DNA from: UBA11524 sp051883695
Lineage (GTDB): Bacteria; Bacillota; Clostridia; Christensenellales; Aristaeellaceae
NCBI GenBank assembly: GCA_051883695.1
Contig: JBJEUF010000163.1
Span: forward strand, 25,470 to 89,469
Direction of reading: 5' to 3'
DNA length: 64,000 nt
The notes under the pieces were generated by a model. The model did no database searches. It worked only from the letters and a program-made list of their open reading frames with translations, and was not told the DNA's origin. Below are positions 7,216 through 15,341 of the stretch, one piece after another. A program made the position numbers and the translations under genes. The first letter of the stretch is position 1, and every line of letters begins with the position of its first letter.

Positions 7216-9936
7216 ATGTTTGATTGGGTGAAGAAGCTCTTTGGCGGCGGCTCGGATGCGGAGATCCGGAAGCTGTCAAAGACCATCGACGCGGTGGAAG
7301 CGCTGGAGGAGGATTATCAAAAGCTGACGGACGAGCAGCTGCGGGCCAAGACGGACGAGTTCCGCGCAAGGCTGCAGAAGGGTGAAACCGAGGACGATAT
7401 CCTGCCCGAGGCCTTCGCGACGGTTCGCGAGGCGGCGTGGCGCGTGCTGGGGATGCGGCATTACCGCGTGCAGCTCATTGGCGGTCTGGTGCTGCATCAG
7501 GGCCGCATCGCCGAGATGAAAACCGGCGAGGGCAAAACCCTGGTGGCGACATTGCCGGCCTATCTGAACGCGCTGTCCGGCAAGGGCGTGCACATCGTTA
7601 CGGTCAACGATTATCTGGCCCGCCGCGACTCGGAGTGGATGGGCAAGGTGCACCGCTTCCTGGGCCTGACGGTCGGTCTGATCGTGCATGATCTGGATTC
7701 CGAGCAGCGCCGCGCGGCCTATGCCTGCGACATCACCTACGGCACCAACAACGAGCTGGGCTTTGACTACCTGCGCGACAACATGGTCATCCGCAAGAGC
7801 GAGCTGGTGCAGCGCGGTCATCACTTCGCCGTGGTGGACGAGGTGGACTCCATCCTGATCGACGAGGCCCGCACGCCGCTGATTATCTCCGGTCAGGGCG
7901 AGAAATCCACCGACCTGTACGAAAAGGCGGACGCGGTCGTCAAGGGCTTGCGCCGTGACGAGCACTTCACCATCGAGGAGAAGAAAAAGGCCATCGTCCT
8001 GACCGACGAGGGTGCCCAGCGCGTGGAGAAGGCCTTCAACATCGACAACATCAACGATGCGGAGAACGCCGAGCTGAACCATCATATCCAGTCCGCCCTG
8101 CGCGCCAACTTCATCATGAAGCGCGATGTGGACTATGTGGTGCAGAACGGTCAGGTTGTGATTGTGGACGAGTTCACGGGCCGCCTGATGATCGGCCGCC
8201 GCTATTCCGAGGGCCTGCATCAGGCCATTGAGGCCAAGGAGCATGTGAAGGTCGAGCGCGAAAGCCGGACGCTGGCGACCATCACCTTCCAGAACTACTT
8301 CCGCATGTACCGCAAGCTCTCCGGTATGACGGGTACCGCCAAGACCGAGGAGGCCGAGTTCCGCGGCATCTACTCGCTGGACGTGGTGGAGATTCCCACC
8401 AACAGGCCCAATATCCGTCAGGATATGGACGATGTGGTCTACAAGAACAAGAAAGCGAAGTTCGATGCGGTTGTCCGCGCGATCGTTGAGGCTCATGCCA
8501 AGGGTCAGCCCGTGCTGGTAGGTACGGTCACGGTGGAGACGAGCGAGATGCTCTCCGGGATGCTGCGCCGTCAGGGCGTGCCCCATGATGTGCTGAACGC
8601 GAAGAACCACGCCCGCGAGGCGGAAATCGTCGCGCAGGCCGGTCACTACGGCGCGGTCACCATCGCCACCAACATGGCAGGCCGCGGCACGGACATCCTG
8701 CTGGGCGGCAATCCGGAATTCCTGGCCCGCCGCGCCATGCGGCAGGAGGGCTACGAGGAGGAAATGATCGAGGCGGCGGTGGGCCACGCGGAGAATGTCT
8801 CCGAGGAGGTGCTGTCTGCCCGCGAGCGGTATCAGACGCTGTACCGCGGCTTCAAGCAGGAGACGGACAAGGAGCACGACCGCGTGCTGCAGACCGGCGG
8901 ATTGCACATCATCGGCACCGAGCGCCATGAATCCCGCCGCATCGACAATCAGCTGCGCGGCCGTGCCGGCCGTCAGGGTGACCCGGGTTCGACCCAGTTC
9001 TTCATTTCGCTGGAGGACGATCTGATGCGGCTCTTCGGTTCCGAGCGCATCAGCGGGATGGTCGACCGTCTGGGCTTGAAGGACGATGAGCCCCTCACCG
9101 CAGGACTGCTGACCAAGCAGATTGAGTCCGCGCAGAAGCGCATCGAGATGCGCAACTTCGAGACCCGCAAGCATGTGCTGGAGTACGATGACGTGATGAA
9201 CCGTCAGCGCACGGTGATCTACGGTCAGCGCTACCGCGTGCTGATGGGCGAGAACGTGCGGGACAACATCGTCGGCATGACGGCACACCTGATCGACGCG
9301 GCGATGGATCGCTGGTGCGCCGTCGACGGCGGTCAGGACTGGGAGATCGACCAGCTGACGAAGTATCTGGAAAACCTGTGCGTGCATCCGGGCAAGGTGG
9401 CGGAGCTGGTGGAAGCCGGTCAAACATCCGACCGCGCGGCCTTTGCGCAGGCGCTCAGGGAGGACGCTGTCGCCTTCTATGAGGAGCGCGAAACCATGCT
9501 GGCGGAGATCGGCGTGGATATGCGCGAGTTTGAGCGCGTGATGCTGCTGCGCTCGGTGGATGTGCGCTGGATGGATCATATCGACGCGATGGATCAGCTG
9601 CGCGACGGCATCGGCTTCCGCGCCTATTCCGGCAAGAACCCCGTCACCGAGTACCAGATTGAAGCCGGCTACATGTTCGACGAGCTGAATCACCTCATCC
9701 GCGAGGATACGGTGCGCCGCATCTGCCAGGTGAAGGTGCAGAAGACGCCCGAGCGCATCCAGACCGTGAAGGCCACGCAGGAGGGCAAGGTGGCGCAGGC
9801 CGCCCGCGCCGGCGGTTCCCAGCAGCCCCGCCGGGTGAAGGCCAGCGAGAAGATCGGCCGCAACGATCCCTGCCCCTGCGGCTCCGGCAAGAAGTACAAG
9901 GTCTGCTGCGGCAGGAACCAGCAGCCGGAGGAGTAA
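7216..9936 (+). CDS. secA: Preprotein translocase ATPase SecA
   Basis: A 906-residue SecA, the motor that drives unfolded preproteins through SecYEG. The first nucleotide-binding domain has Walker A TGEGKT (103-108) and the DEVDSILIDEART box. Further on are MTGTAKTEEAEF and the second-domain motifs MAGRGTDILLGGNPE and RGRAGRQGDPG. The extreme C-terminus is a SEC-C zinc motif (CPCGSGKKYKVCC, from about 886), used for SecB or ribosome contact. Length is normal for the family. It has its own promoter, with AAAGGAGAAA before the ATG, and prfB follows 60 bases later, an order common in Bacillota. Confidence 0.99.
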   Translation: MFDWVKKLFGGGSDAEIRKLSKTIDAVEALEEDYQKLTDEQLRAKTDEFRARLQKGETEDDILPEAFATVREAAWRVLGMRHYRVQLIGGLVLHQGRIAEMKTGEGKTLVATLPAYLNALSGKGVHIVTVNDYLARRDSEWMGKVHRFLGLTVGLIVHDLDSEQRRAAYACDITYGTNNELGFDYLRDNMVIRKSELVQRGHHFAVVDEVDSILIDEARTPLIISGQGEKSTDLYEKADAVVKGLRRDEHFTIEEKKKAIVLTDEGAQRVEKAFNIDNINDAENAELNHHIQSALRANFIMKRDVDYVVQNGQVVIVDEFTGRLMIGRRYSEGLHQAIEAKEHVKVERESRTLATITFQNYFRMYRKLSGMTGTAKTEEAEFRGIYSLDVVEIPTNRPNIRQDMDDVVYKNKKAKFDAVVRAIVEAHAKGQPVLVGTVTVETSEMLSGMLRRQGVPHDVLNAKNHAREAEIVAQAGHYGAVTIATNMAGRGTDILLGGNPEFLARRAMRQEGYEEEMIEAAVGHAENVSEEVLSARERYQTLYRGFKQETDKEHDRVLQTGGLHIIGTERHESRRIDNQLRGRAGRQGDPGSTQFFISLEDDLMRLFGSERISGMVDRLGLKDDEPLTAGLLTKQIESAQKRIEMRNFETRKHVLEYDDVMNRQRTVIYGQRYRVLMGENVRDNIVGMTAHLIDAAMDRWCAVDGGQDWEIDQLTKYLENLCVHPGKVAELVEAGQTSDRAAFAQALREDAVAFYEERETMLAEIGVDMREFERVMLLRSVDVRWMDHIDAMDQLRDGIGFRAYSGKNPVTEYQIEAGYMFDELNHLIREDTVRRICQVKVQKTPERIQTVKATQEGKVAQAARAGGSQQPRRVKASEKIGRNDPCPCGSGKKYKVCCGRNQQPEE

Positions 9937-9996
9937 CGCCCACCGCTGCTTTCACAAAGGATAGCGACCGACTTGAATGATAGAGGAGACAATACC

Positions 9997-11103
9997 ATGT
10001 CAATGCTTGACCTGCAGCAATATACCCAGGATCTTGCCGCGCTGCGCAAGACCCTCACGGAAGCGGGCGAGGCGCTCCACATCGAGAGCCTGAAGGAGAC
10101 GCTGGAGGAGCTCACCGAGGAGATGAACCAGCCCGAATTCTGGAACGACACCGACCGCGCCAACAAGATCAACCAGAAGGTGGGCAGCATCCGCGCCAGA
10201 CTGGAGCACTACGAGGGACTGCTGTCCATGGCGGACGATATCGAGGTCGCCATGGAGATGGCCGAGGCGGAGCAGGACGAATCCATGGTGGACGAGGCCG
10301 GTACGATGCTGGCCGACCTGAAGGAGAAATCCGCCGCCCTTGAGCTGGAAACGCTGATGCGCGGCCAGTATGACGATTCCAACGCCATCCTGTCCCTCCA
10401 CGCGGGCGCGGGCGGCACCGAGGCCCAGGACTGGACCGGTATGCTCTACCGCATGTACACCCGCTACTGTGAGCAGATGGGCTTCACCGTGAAGGTGCTG
10501 GACTATCTGGACGGCGACGAGGCGGGGGTGAAGTCCGTGACCTTCGAGGTTTGCGGCGACCATGCCTACGGCTACCTGCGCGGCGAGAAGGGTGTGCACC
10601 GTCTGGTGCGCATCTCTCCCTTCGATTCCCAGGCCCGCCGCCATACCTCCTTCTCCTCCCTGGACGTGGCGCCCATGCTGGACGACATCGACCAGGAGAT
10701 CGAGATCAACATGAACGAGGTTCGCGTGGACACCTACCATTCCTCCGGCGCGGGCGGACAGAACGTCAACAAGACCTCCTCCGCCGTGCGTATGACCCAT
10801 TATCCGACCGGCATCGTCGTGGCCTGCCAGACCGAACGCGACCAGGTGCAGAACCGCGCGACCTGTATCGCCATGCTGAAATCGAAGCTCCTCGAATTGC
10901 GCATCCGCGCCCGCGAGGAGGAAATGGCGGAGATCAAGGGCGAAATGAAGAAGATCGAGTGGGGCAGCCAGATCCGCTCCTATGTTTTCCAGCCCTACAC
11001 GATGGTGAAGGATCACCGCACCGGCTTTGAATCCGGCAATATCGACGACGTGATGAACGGCAACCTCAAGGGCTTCGTCACGGCGTACCTCAAGATGCAG
11101 TAA
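9997..11103 (+). CDS. prfB: Peptide chain release factor 2
   Basis: A 368-residue RF2 that ends translation at UGA and UAA. The codon-recognition motif SPF is at 207-209 and the peptidyl-hydrolysis loop GGQ at 253-255. The gene is read in one frame from the ATG at 9997 (AGAGGAGA upstream). The programmed +1 frameshift found near codon 25 in many RF2 genes is absent, with no CTT-TGA slip site. A TTG 24 bases upstream is in frame but would sit before the ribosome site. It is probably co-transcribed with secA. Confidence 0.98.
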   Translation: MSMLDLQQYTQDLAALRKTLTEAGEALHIESLKETLEELTEEMNQPEFWNDTDRANKINQKVGSIRARLEHYEGLLSMADDIEVAMEMAEAEQDESMVDEAGTMLADLKEKSAALELETLMRGQYDDSNAILSLHAGAGGTEAQDWTGMLYRMYTRYCEQMGFTVKVLDYLDGDEAGVKSVTFEVCGDHAYGYLRGEKGVHRLVRISPFDSQARRHTSFSSLDVAPMLDDIDQEIEINMNEVRVDTYHSSGAGGQNVNKTSSAVRMTHYPTGIVVACQTERDQVQNRATCIAMLKSKLLELRIRAREEEMAEIKGEMKKIEWGSQIRSYVFQPYTMVKDHRTGFESGNIDDVMNGNLKGFVTAYLKMQ

Positions 11104-11109
11104 GCAGGG

Positions 11110-11156
11110 CAGGGGCGCTGCCCCTGCACCCTGCCAAAGGGACAAGGCCCCTTTGG
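11110..11156. repeat. Paired GC-rich hairpins after prfB
   Basis: Two adjacent hairpins follow the prfB stop: CAGGGGC (11110-11116) pairs with GCCCCTG (11120-11126), and CCAAAGGG (11134-11141) pairs with CCCTTTGG (11149-11156). Neither has a T-run. The layout looks like a dispersed intergenic hairpin element of clostridial genomes, but only one copy is in the window. Confidence 0.6.
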
Positions 11157-11193
11157 AAACCCATTCTGCGCTGCGGCGCGGGATTTGCACATG

Positions 11194-11224
11194 ACCCTCT
11201 TGGTTGTATGGCCAGGAGGGTTTT
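11194..11224 (+). terminator. Terminator or attenuator between prfB and the next gene
   Basis: ACCCTCTTGG (11194-11203) pairs with CCAGGAGGGT (11212-11221) with one G-U pair and runs into TTTT. It ends only a few bases before the ribosome site of the next gene (AAAGGAGC at 11228-11235). I see no promoter in between, so partial read-through may feed the downstream genes. Confidence 0.7.
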
Positions 11225-11242
11225 GCGAAAGGAGCAGGAGCG

Positions 11243-11893
11243 ATGAAGCGGGTTTCTGCGGCGCTTTCGGCGCTGCTGCTGTGCGTGGCGATGCTGGCGG
11301 CGGTTGTCTATGGAGCAGGTACGTCAGCGGGCATCATGGAAGCTCTCATGCGGCGAACGGCGCCGCCGGAGGAAACCGGCCTCCCGGCGGAACAGTATGC
11401 CCCCATGACGCGAATGATTACCGGCTATCTCCGGGGCGAAGGCGAGTTTCAGCTGGTGTACAGCGTGAAGGACGCGGAAATCGTGGCCTTCAACGCGCGG
11501 GAGCAGGCTCATATGGCGGATGTGCAGGGGCTTTTCCGGCTGTGTGGCAGCGTATCCCTGGGCAGCGCCTTGCTGACGCTGATGGGCTGGCTCATAGCCC
11601 GCAGGGAAGCGGCTTTCTGGCGGATCGTCCGCCGGGCGGTCTGCTGCGTCCTGACTTTTGTTGCCTGCCTGATGCTGCTGGCAACGATTGATTTCGACAG
11701 CCTGTTCATCCTGTTCCACCGCATTGCCTTTACCAACGAGCTGTGGCTGCTTGACCCGCGCACCGATCTGCTCATCCGGCTGATGCCCATCGAGTTTTTC
11801 ATCAGCTATGCTGTCCTCATCGGCGGTGTTTGGGCGATGATGATGGGTCTGCTGCTGGTGCTGTCTACCGTGCAGCTGCGAAAACAACGATAA
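11243..11893 (+). CDS. Integral membrane protein, TIGR01906/DUF1461-like
   Basis: A 216-residue protein with an N-terminal hydrophobic segment and about three more membrane segments (near 93-113, 125-150 and 180-210). The pattern FNAREQAHMADVQGLF, then FHRIAFTNELWLLDPRTD, matches the TIGR01906/DUF1461 family of unknown function. The start at 11243 follows AAAGGAGCAG. It lies 16 bases before tsaD, so it is probably the first gene of a unit with tsaD and gtrA. Confidence 0.78.
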   Translation: MKRVSAALSALLLCVAMLAAVVYGAGTSAGIMEALMRRTAPPEETGLPAEQYAPMTRMITGYLRGEGEFQLVYSVKDAEIVAFNAREQAHMADVQGLFRLCGSVSLGSALLTLMGWLIARREAAFWRIVRRAVCCVLTFVACLMLLATIDFDSLFILFHRIAFTNELWLLDPRTDLLIRLMPIEFFISYAVLIGGVWAMMMGLLLVLSTVQLRKQR

Positions 11894-11909
11894 AGGGGCG
11901 TGAAATCCC

Positions 11910-12968
11910 ATGACGTACACCGAATCTGCCCTGCAACAGGCCGAAGCCCTTCGCCGTCAGGACAACGTGCGCATTCTGGCACTGGAAACCTCCTGCGATG
12001 AAACCGCCGCCTCCATCGTGGAGAACGGGCGCACCATCATCTCCAATGTGGTGTTCAGCCAGATCGACCTGCACGCCCTCTACGGCGGCGTGGTGCCGGA
12101 GATTGCCAGCCGCGCCCATGTGGAGGCCTGTGACAGGGTGATTGACCAGGCTCTGCGCGAGGCAAGCATGGCCCTGCAGGACGTGGACGCGCTGGCCGTC
12201 ACCTACGGCCCGGGGCTGGTGGGCGCGCTGCTGACCGGCGTGAGCTGCATGAAGGGGCTCTCCTACGCGGCGGACAAGCCCCTCATTCACGTCAACCACA
12301 TCGAGGGGCATGTGAGCGCCAACTACATCTCCAACCCGGCATTGGAGCCGCCCTTCGTGTGTCTGGTGGTGTCCGGCGGACACAGCCACATCGTCCGGGT
12401 GAACGACTACGGCGATTACACCCTGCTGGGGCAGACCACCGACGACGCGGCGGGCGAAGCCTTCGACAAGGCGGCCCGCGTGCTGACGCTGCCCTATCCC
12501 GGCGGCCCGCGCATCGACGCGCTGGCGGAGGAGGGCGACCCGCATTTCATGACCCTGCCGCGTCCCCATACGCCCGGGCGCTATGACTACTCCTTCTCCG
12601 GCATGAAAACGGCCTTCCTCAATGCCGCCAACAAGCTGGAGATGAAGGGCGAGCCGCTCCCGAAGGCGGACATGGCGGCTTCCTTCCGGTACGCGGTGGT
12701 GTCCGCGCTGGTGGAAAAGGCCATCCTTGCCGCCCGGGAAACCCATGCCCCTGCGCTGGCGATGGCCGGGGGCGTGAGCGCGAACCGCCTGCTGCGCCGC
12801 ATGATGCAGGAGGAGGCGGACAGGGCCGGGATTCCCCTGTACATGCCCAAGCTGAACCTGTGCACAGACAATGCGGCGATGATCGCCTCAGCCGCCTATT
12901 TCCGGCTGATGAAGGGCGAAACCGCGCCGCTGACGCTCAATGCCACCCCGGCGCTGCGGCTGGTGTGA
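11910..12968 (+). CDS. tsaD: tRNA threonylcarbamoyladenosine transferase TsaD
   Basis: A 352-residue TsaD that, with TsaB and TsaE, moves the threonylcarbamoyl group to A37 of ANN-decoding tRNAs. The ASKHA-fold ATP motif starts at LETSCDETAAS (25-35). Metal ligands H130 and H134 lie in HVNHIEGH. Other family marks are VSGGHSH, GEAFDKAAR and the C-terminal GGVSANRLLR. About 20 extra N-terminal residues precede the usual start at VRILALETS; no inner ribosome site was found, so the ATG at 11910 (AAAGGGG upstream) was kept. TsaB and TsaE are not in the window. Confidence 0.97.
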   Translation: MTYTESALQQAEALRRQDNVRILALETSCDETAASIVENGRTIISNVVFSQIDLHALYGGVVPEIASRAHVEACDRVIDQALREASMALQDVDALAVTYGPGLVGALLTGVSCMKGLSYAADKPLIHVNHIEGHVSANYISNPALEPPFVCLVVSGGHSHIVRVNDYGDYTLLGQTTDDAAGEAFDKAARVLTLPYPGGPRIDALAEEGDPHFMTLPRPHTPGRYDYSFSGMKTAFLNAANKLEMKGEPLPKADMAASFRYAVVSALVEKAILAARETHAPALAMAGGVSANRLLRRMMQEEADRAGIPLYMPKLNLCTDNAAMIASAAYFRLMKGETAPLTLNATPALRLV

Positions 12969-13010
12969 CGCGGCGCCATGCAGCGAATGATGCAATGAGG
13001 AGAGTCAAGG

Positions 13011-13406
13011 ATGAAGAACAAGAATGTCCTGCAAGCCATCAAGTTTACGCTGTTCAGCCTGTCCGCCGGCATCATCCAGTTAGCCAGCGATTCGCTTTTC
13101 CTGTATGTGTTCCATTGGGAGAACTGGTGGGTGCACTATCTGCCTGCGCTGATTCTGAGCGTGCTGTGGAACTTCACCTTCAACCGCAGGTACACCTTCA
13201 AACCCACGAATCACGTGGCTCGGGATATGACGCTGGTGGCGCTGTATTACGCGGTGTTCACCCCTGTCTCTCTGGCGCTGGGCTCCTGGCTGGAGGCCAT
13301 CGGCCTGCAGGATACGCTGGCGACGATCTGCGTGATGCTGCTGAACTTTGTCACCGAGTTCCTGTTCCAGAAGTTTGTGGTGTATCGCGAAGGCGAGAAG
13401 CGCTGA
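13011..13406 (+). CDS. GtrA family membrane protein
   Basis: A 131-residue protein with four predicted membrane segments and the GtrA/DPMS hallmark NFTFNRRYTF between segments 2 and 3. GtrA proteins are thought to help flip polyprenyl-linked sugars during cell-surface glycosylation. It follows tsaD by 42 bases and ends at an intrinsic terminator. No glycosyltransferase partner is adjacent, so its substrate is unknown. Confidence 0.85.
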   Translation: MKNKNVLQAIKFTLFSLSAGIIQLASDSLFLYVFHWENWWVHYLPALILSVLWNFTFNRRYTFKPTNHVARDMTLVALYYAVFTPVSLALGSWLEAIGLQDTLATICVMLLNFVTEFLFQKFVVYREGEKR

Positions 13407-13413
13407 CAGAAAA

Positions 13414-13440
13414 AAGGCTCCGTCCGGGGGATGGAGCCTT
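13414..13440 (+). terminator. Intrinsic terminator after gtrA
   Basis: AAGGCTCC (13414-13421) pairs with GGAGCCTT (13433-13440) and is followed by GCGGTTTT. An inverted-repeat element begins 18 bases further on. Confidence 0.8.
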
Positions 13441-13457
13441 GCGGTTTTGGCGGAATC

Positions 13458-13620
13458 ATACTAATTCTCATTAGAAATGTTACATTCACACAGCGCCTTT
13501 TCCGCTCTGGCTTTGCTTTGTTCCGCTCACCGTACTGTAAGTAACGCCTCGCTTCACTCAGCTTTGCCAGAACGAAAAAATCACTGCGTTCGGTGCAACA
13601 TTTTGAATGAGAATTAGTAT
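13458..13620. repeat. Family-1 inverted-repeat element, copy A
   Basis: A 163-bp non-coding element whose ends are a perfect 15-bp inverted repeat (ATACTAATTCTCATT at 13458-13472 against 13606-13620). The arms are imperfectly complementary almost to the centre, so it can fold into one long hairpin. AATC flanks it on both sides (13454-13457 and 13621-13624), a possible 4-bp target duplication. Related copies in the same orientation lie at 44611, 49446 and 63932. Confidence 0.85.
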
Positions 13621-13702
13621 AATCATTGTAAACAGTGAAAGCGGACAGAAACGGAGCGGTGTCGCCTGCCCGGTGGGGGCTTGTTCTGTTCCTGTCTTTC
13701 GC

Positions 13703-13731
13703 TTTACAATCCCCGGAAAATTGAGTATAAT
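13703..13731 (+). promoter_or_regulatory. Promoter of the panT-coaX unit
   Basis: TTTACA at 13703-13708 and TATAAT at 13726-13731 are spaced by 17 bases, with a predicted start near 13738. The region between the upstream repeat element and this promoter shows nothing else. Confidence 0.8.
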
Positions 13732-13737
13732 AAGCTG

Positions 13738-13896
13738 TATCCAACCCAGCCTGCCGGGAGCCTTGGCACCGGACAGCATCAGCCGGGGTGGATGAGTGTA
13801 TGCAGCGGAAGGGTTCTGTCCCGATGGAAAAATGGAACAGGCTTGATCCGCAGGACGTAGGGTATCCTGAAAGGGAACTCGAGCGGAGGGAAAAAC
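13738..13896 (+). other. Structured leader of the ECF transporter gene
   Basis: About 160 untranslated bases separate the predicted start from the ATG. They can form GCGGA (13805-13809) with TCCGC (13847-13851), enclosing TGTCCC with GGAACA, then CAGGA with TCCTG (13851-13869). I do not match it to a known riboswitch. It ends at a normal ribosome site (GCGGAGGG at 13883-13890). A regulatory role is inferred only from the length and pairing. Confidence 0.35.
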
Positions 13897-14511
13897 ATGA
13901 ATATGAAGAAACTCTATCGACTGGTACTGCTGGCGCTGTTCATTGCCATTGAGATGGCGTTCCGGCTACTGGGTCTGGGCCGCGTGCCCTTCGGACCGCT
14001 GAACATGTCGTTCATGACGGTGCCGATTGCGGTGGGCGCGATGCTCCTGGGGCCGCTGGAGGGCATGGTGCTCGGCGCTGTATTTGGCCTGTGCAGCCTG
14101 TGGGACGCGATCAACGGCGCGGGCGGCATGACGAACATCCTCTTTGGCATCAGCGCTGTGCATACGGTGATCCTCTGCGTGGGTACCCGTATGCTGATGG
14201 GTCTGCTGGTCGGACTGATCTTCTGGGGACTGAGCAAAATCGACCGGACGAAGATCGTTTCGTACTTTGTCGGAGCGTTTTCAGCGCCTTTTCTGAACAC
14301 GCTGTTCTTTATGGGATACATCGTGCTGGCGTTCTACCGGACGGATTATGTGCAATCGCTGGCGGCGGACAAGAACGCAGCGAATCCGCTGATGTTCATC
14401 GTGGCGCTGGTGGGCGTGCAGGGACTGGTGGAGATGATTGTCTGTACGGTCACGGCTGGCGCGGTCTCCAAGGGCGTTTCAAAGGCTGTTGATTTGAAGA
14501 CAATCAAGTAA
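13897..14511 (+). CDS. ECF transporter S component, probably pantothenate (PanT-like)
   Basis: A 204-residue membrane protein with about six hydrophobic segments. The N-terminal half reads like an ECF substrate-binding subunit: a GRVPFGPLN loop, then TVPIAVGAMLLGPLEG and the ALG-type small-residue helix. This loop-plus-VPIxxGA arrangement is the one seen in PanT proteins, and the next gene 21 bases downstream is pantothenate kinase coaX, which supports pantothenate as substrate. S components work with a shared EcfA-EcfA'-EcfT module, absent here. A folate or other vitamin substrate is not excluded. Confidence 0.75.
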   Translation: MNMKKLYRLVLLALFIAIEMAFRLLGLGRVPFGPLNMSFMTVPIAVGAMLLGPLEGMVLGAVFGLCSLWDAINGAGGMTNILFGISAVHTVILCVGTRMLMGLLVGLIFWGLSKIDRTKIVSYFVGAFSAPFLNTLFFMGYIVLAFYRTDYVQSLAADKNAANPLMFIVALVGVQGLVEMIVCTVTAGAVSKGVSKAVDLKTIK

Positions 14512-14532
14512 GGAAGCACATGGAGGAAGACA

Positions 14533-15306
14533 ATGATCCTCACCCTTGACATCGGCAACACCAACATCAAGACGGCTCTTTTCGACGGAACGGAAATGGT
14601 GAAGTACTGGCGGCTGTCCACCAGCATTACCAACACGTCGGACGAATACGGCATCACCATCATGGATCTTTTCCGTCATGCGGGCATGGATCCGAAGGCG
14701 GTGGAGGGCATTGTCATTTCCTCCGTTGTGCCGACGATCAACTTTACCATCGACCACATGTGCCAGAATTACTTTGGCATCACGCCTACCTTCATCGCTC
14801 CCGGCGTCAAAACGGGCATCAACATCCGCTACGAAAACCCGCGGGAGCTGGGCAGCGACCGCATTGCCAACGCCGTGGGCGCCTATGACGAATACGGTGG
14901 CGAGAAGCCGGTCATCTACATCGACTTCGGCACCGCGACGACCTTCGGCGTGGTGGATGAGCGCGGCGCGTTCCTGGGCGGCGCGATCTTCCCGGGCATC
15001 AAGCTCGCCAGCGAGGCCCTTGTTTCCGGCACGGCGAAGCTCCCGCGCTTTGAACTGACAAAGCCGGAGCACGTCATCGGCCGCACGACGCTGAGCAACC
15101 TGCAGTCCGGCATGTTCTACGGGTATGTCGGCATGGTGACGAACGTCGTGCGGCAGATGAAGAAGGAGCTGGGCAGGGAGGCCGTCGTGGTGGCCACCGG
15201 CGGCATGGCGGTGCTCATTGCGGAGGAATCGAAGGTCATCGACAAGCTGGACGGCCTGCTGACGCTCAAGGGCCTTAGGCTGATTTACGAACGGAACAGG
15301 GCGTAA
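14533..15306 (+). CDS. coaX: Type III pantothenate kinase
   Basis: A 257-residue CoaX that phosphorylates pantothenate, the first step of coenzyme A synthesis. It shows the ASKHA phosphate-1 motif DIGNTNIK near the start, the mid-protein GSDRIANAVGA, and FGTATTFGVVD for the second phosphate motif, in the order and length typical of type III enzymes. TGGAGGAAG precedes the ATG. Lying directly behind a probable pantothenate uptake subunit, it would trap the imported vitamin by phosphorylation. Confidence 0.95.
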   Translation: MILTLDIGNTNIKTALFDGTEMVKYWRLSTSITNTSDEYGITIMDLFRHAGMDPKAVEGIVISSVVPTINFTIDHMCQNYFGITPTFIAPGVKTGINIRYENPRELGSDRIANAVGAYDEYGGEKPVIYIDFGTATTFGVVDERGAFLGGAIFPGIKLASEALVSGTAKLPRFELTKPEHVIGRTTLSNLQSGMFYGYVGMVTNVVRQMKKELGREAVVVATGGMAVLIAEESKVIDKLDGLLTLKGLRLIYERNRA

Positions 15307-15341
15307 CAGGAATCCCCCCAATAAGCACGGAGGTTAAGACA

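Noticed and set aside
9997..10080. Search for an RF2 programmed frameshift
   Set aside because: No CTT-TGA or in-frame stop was found in the first 30 codons; the frame is continuous.
13454..13624. AATC on both sides of family-1 copy A as a proven target duplication
   Set aside because: AATC also precedes copy B, which lacks a matching right flank, and copies C and D have GATT-like flanks, so it may be part of the element end.
15307..15341. T-box or riboswitch before hom
   Set aside because: Only 35 bases separate coaX and hom, filled by a ribosome site.
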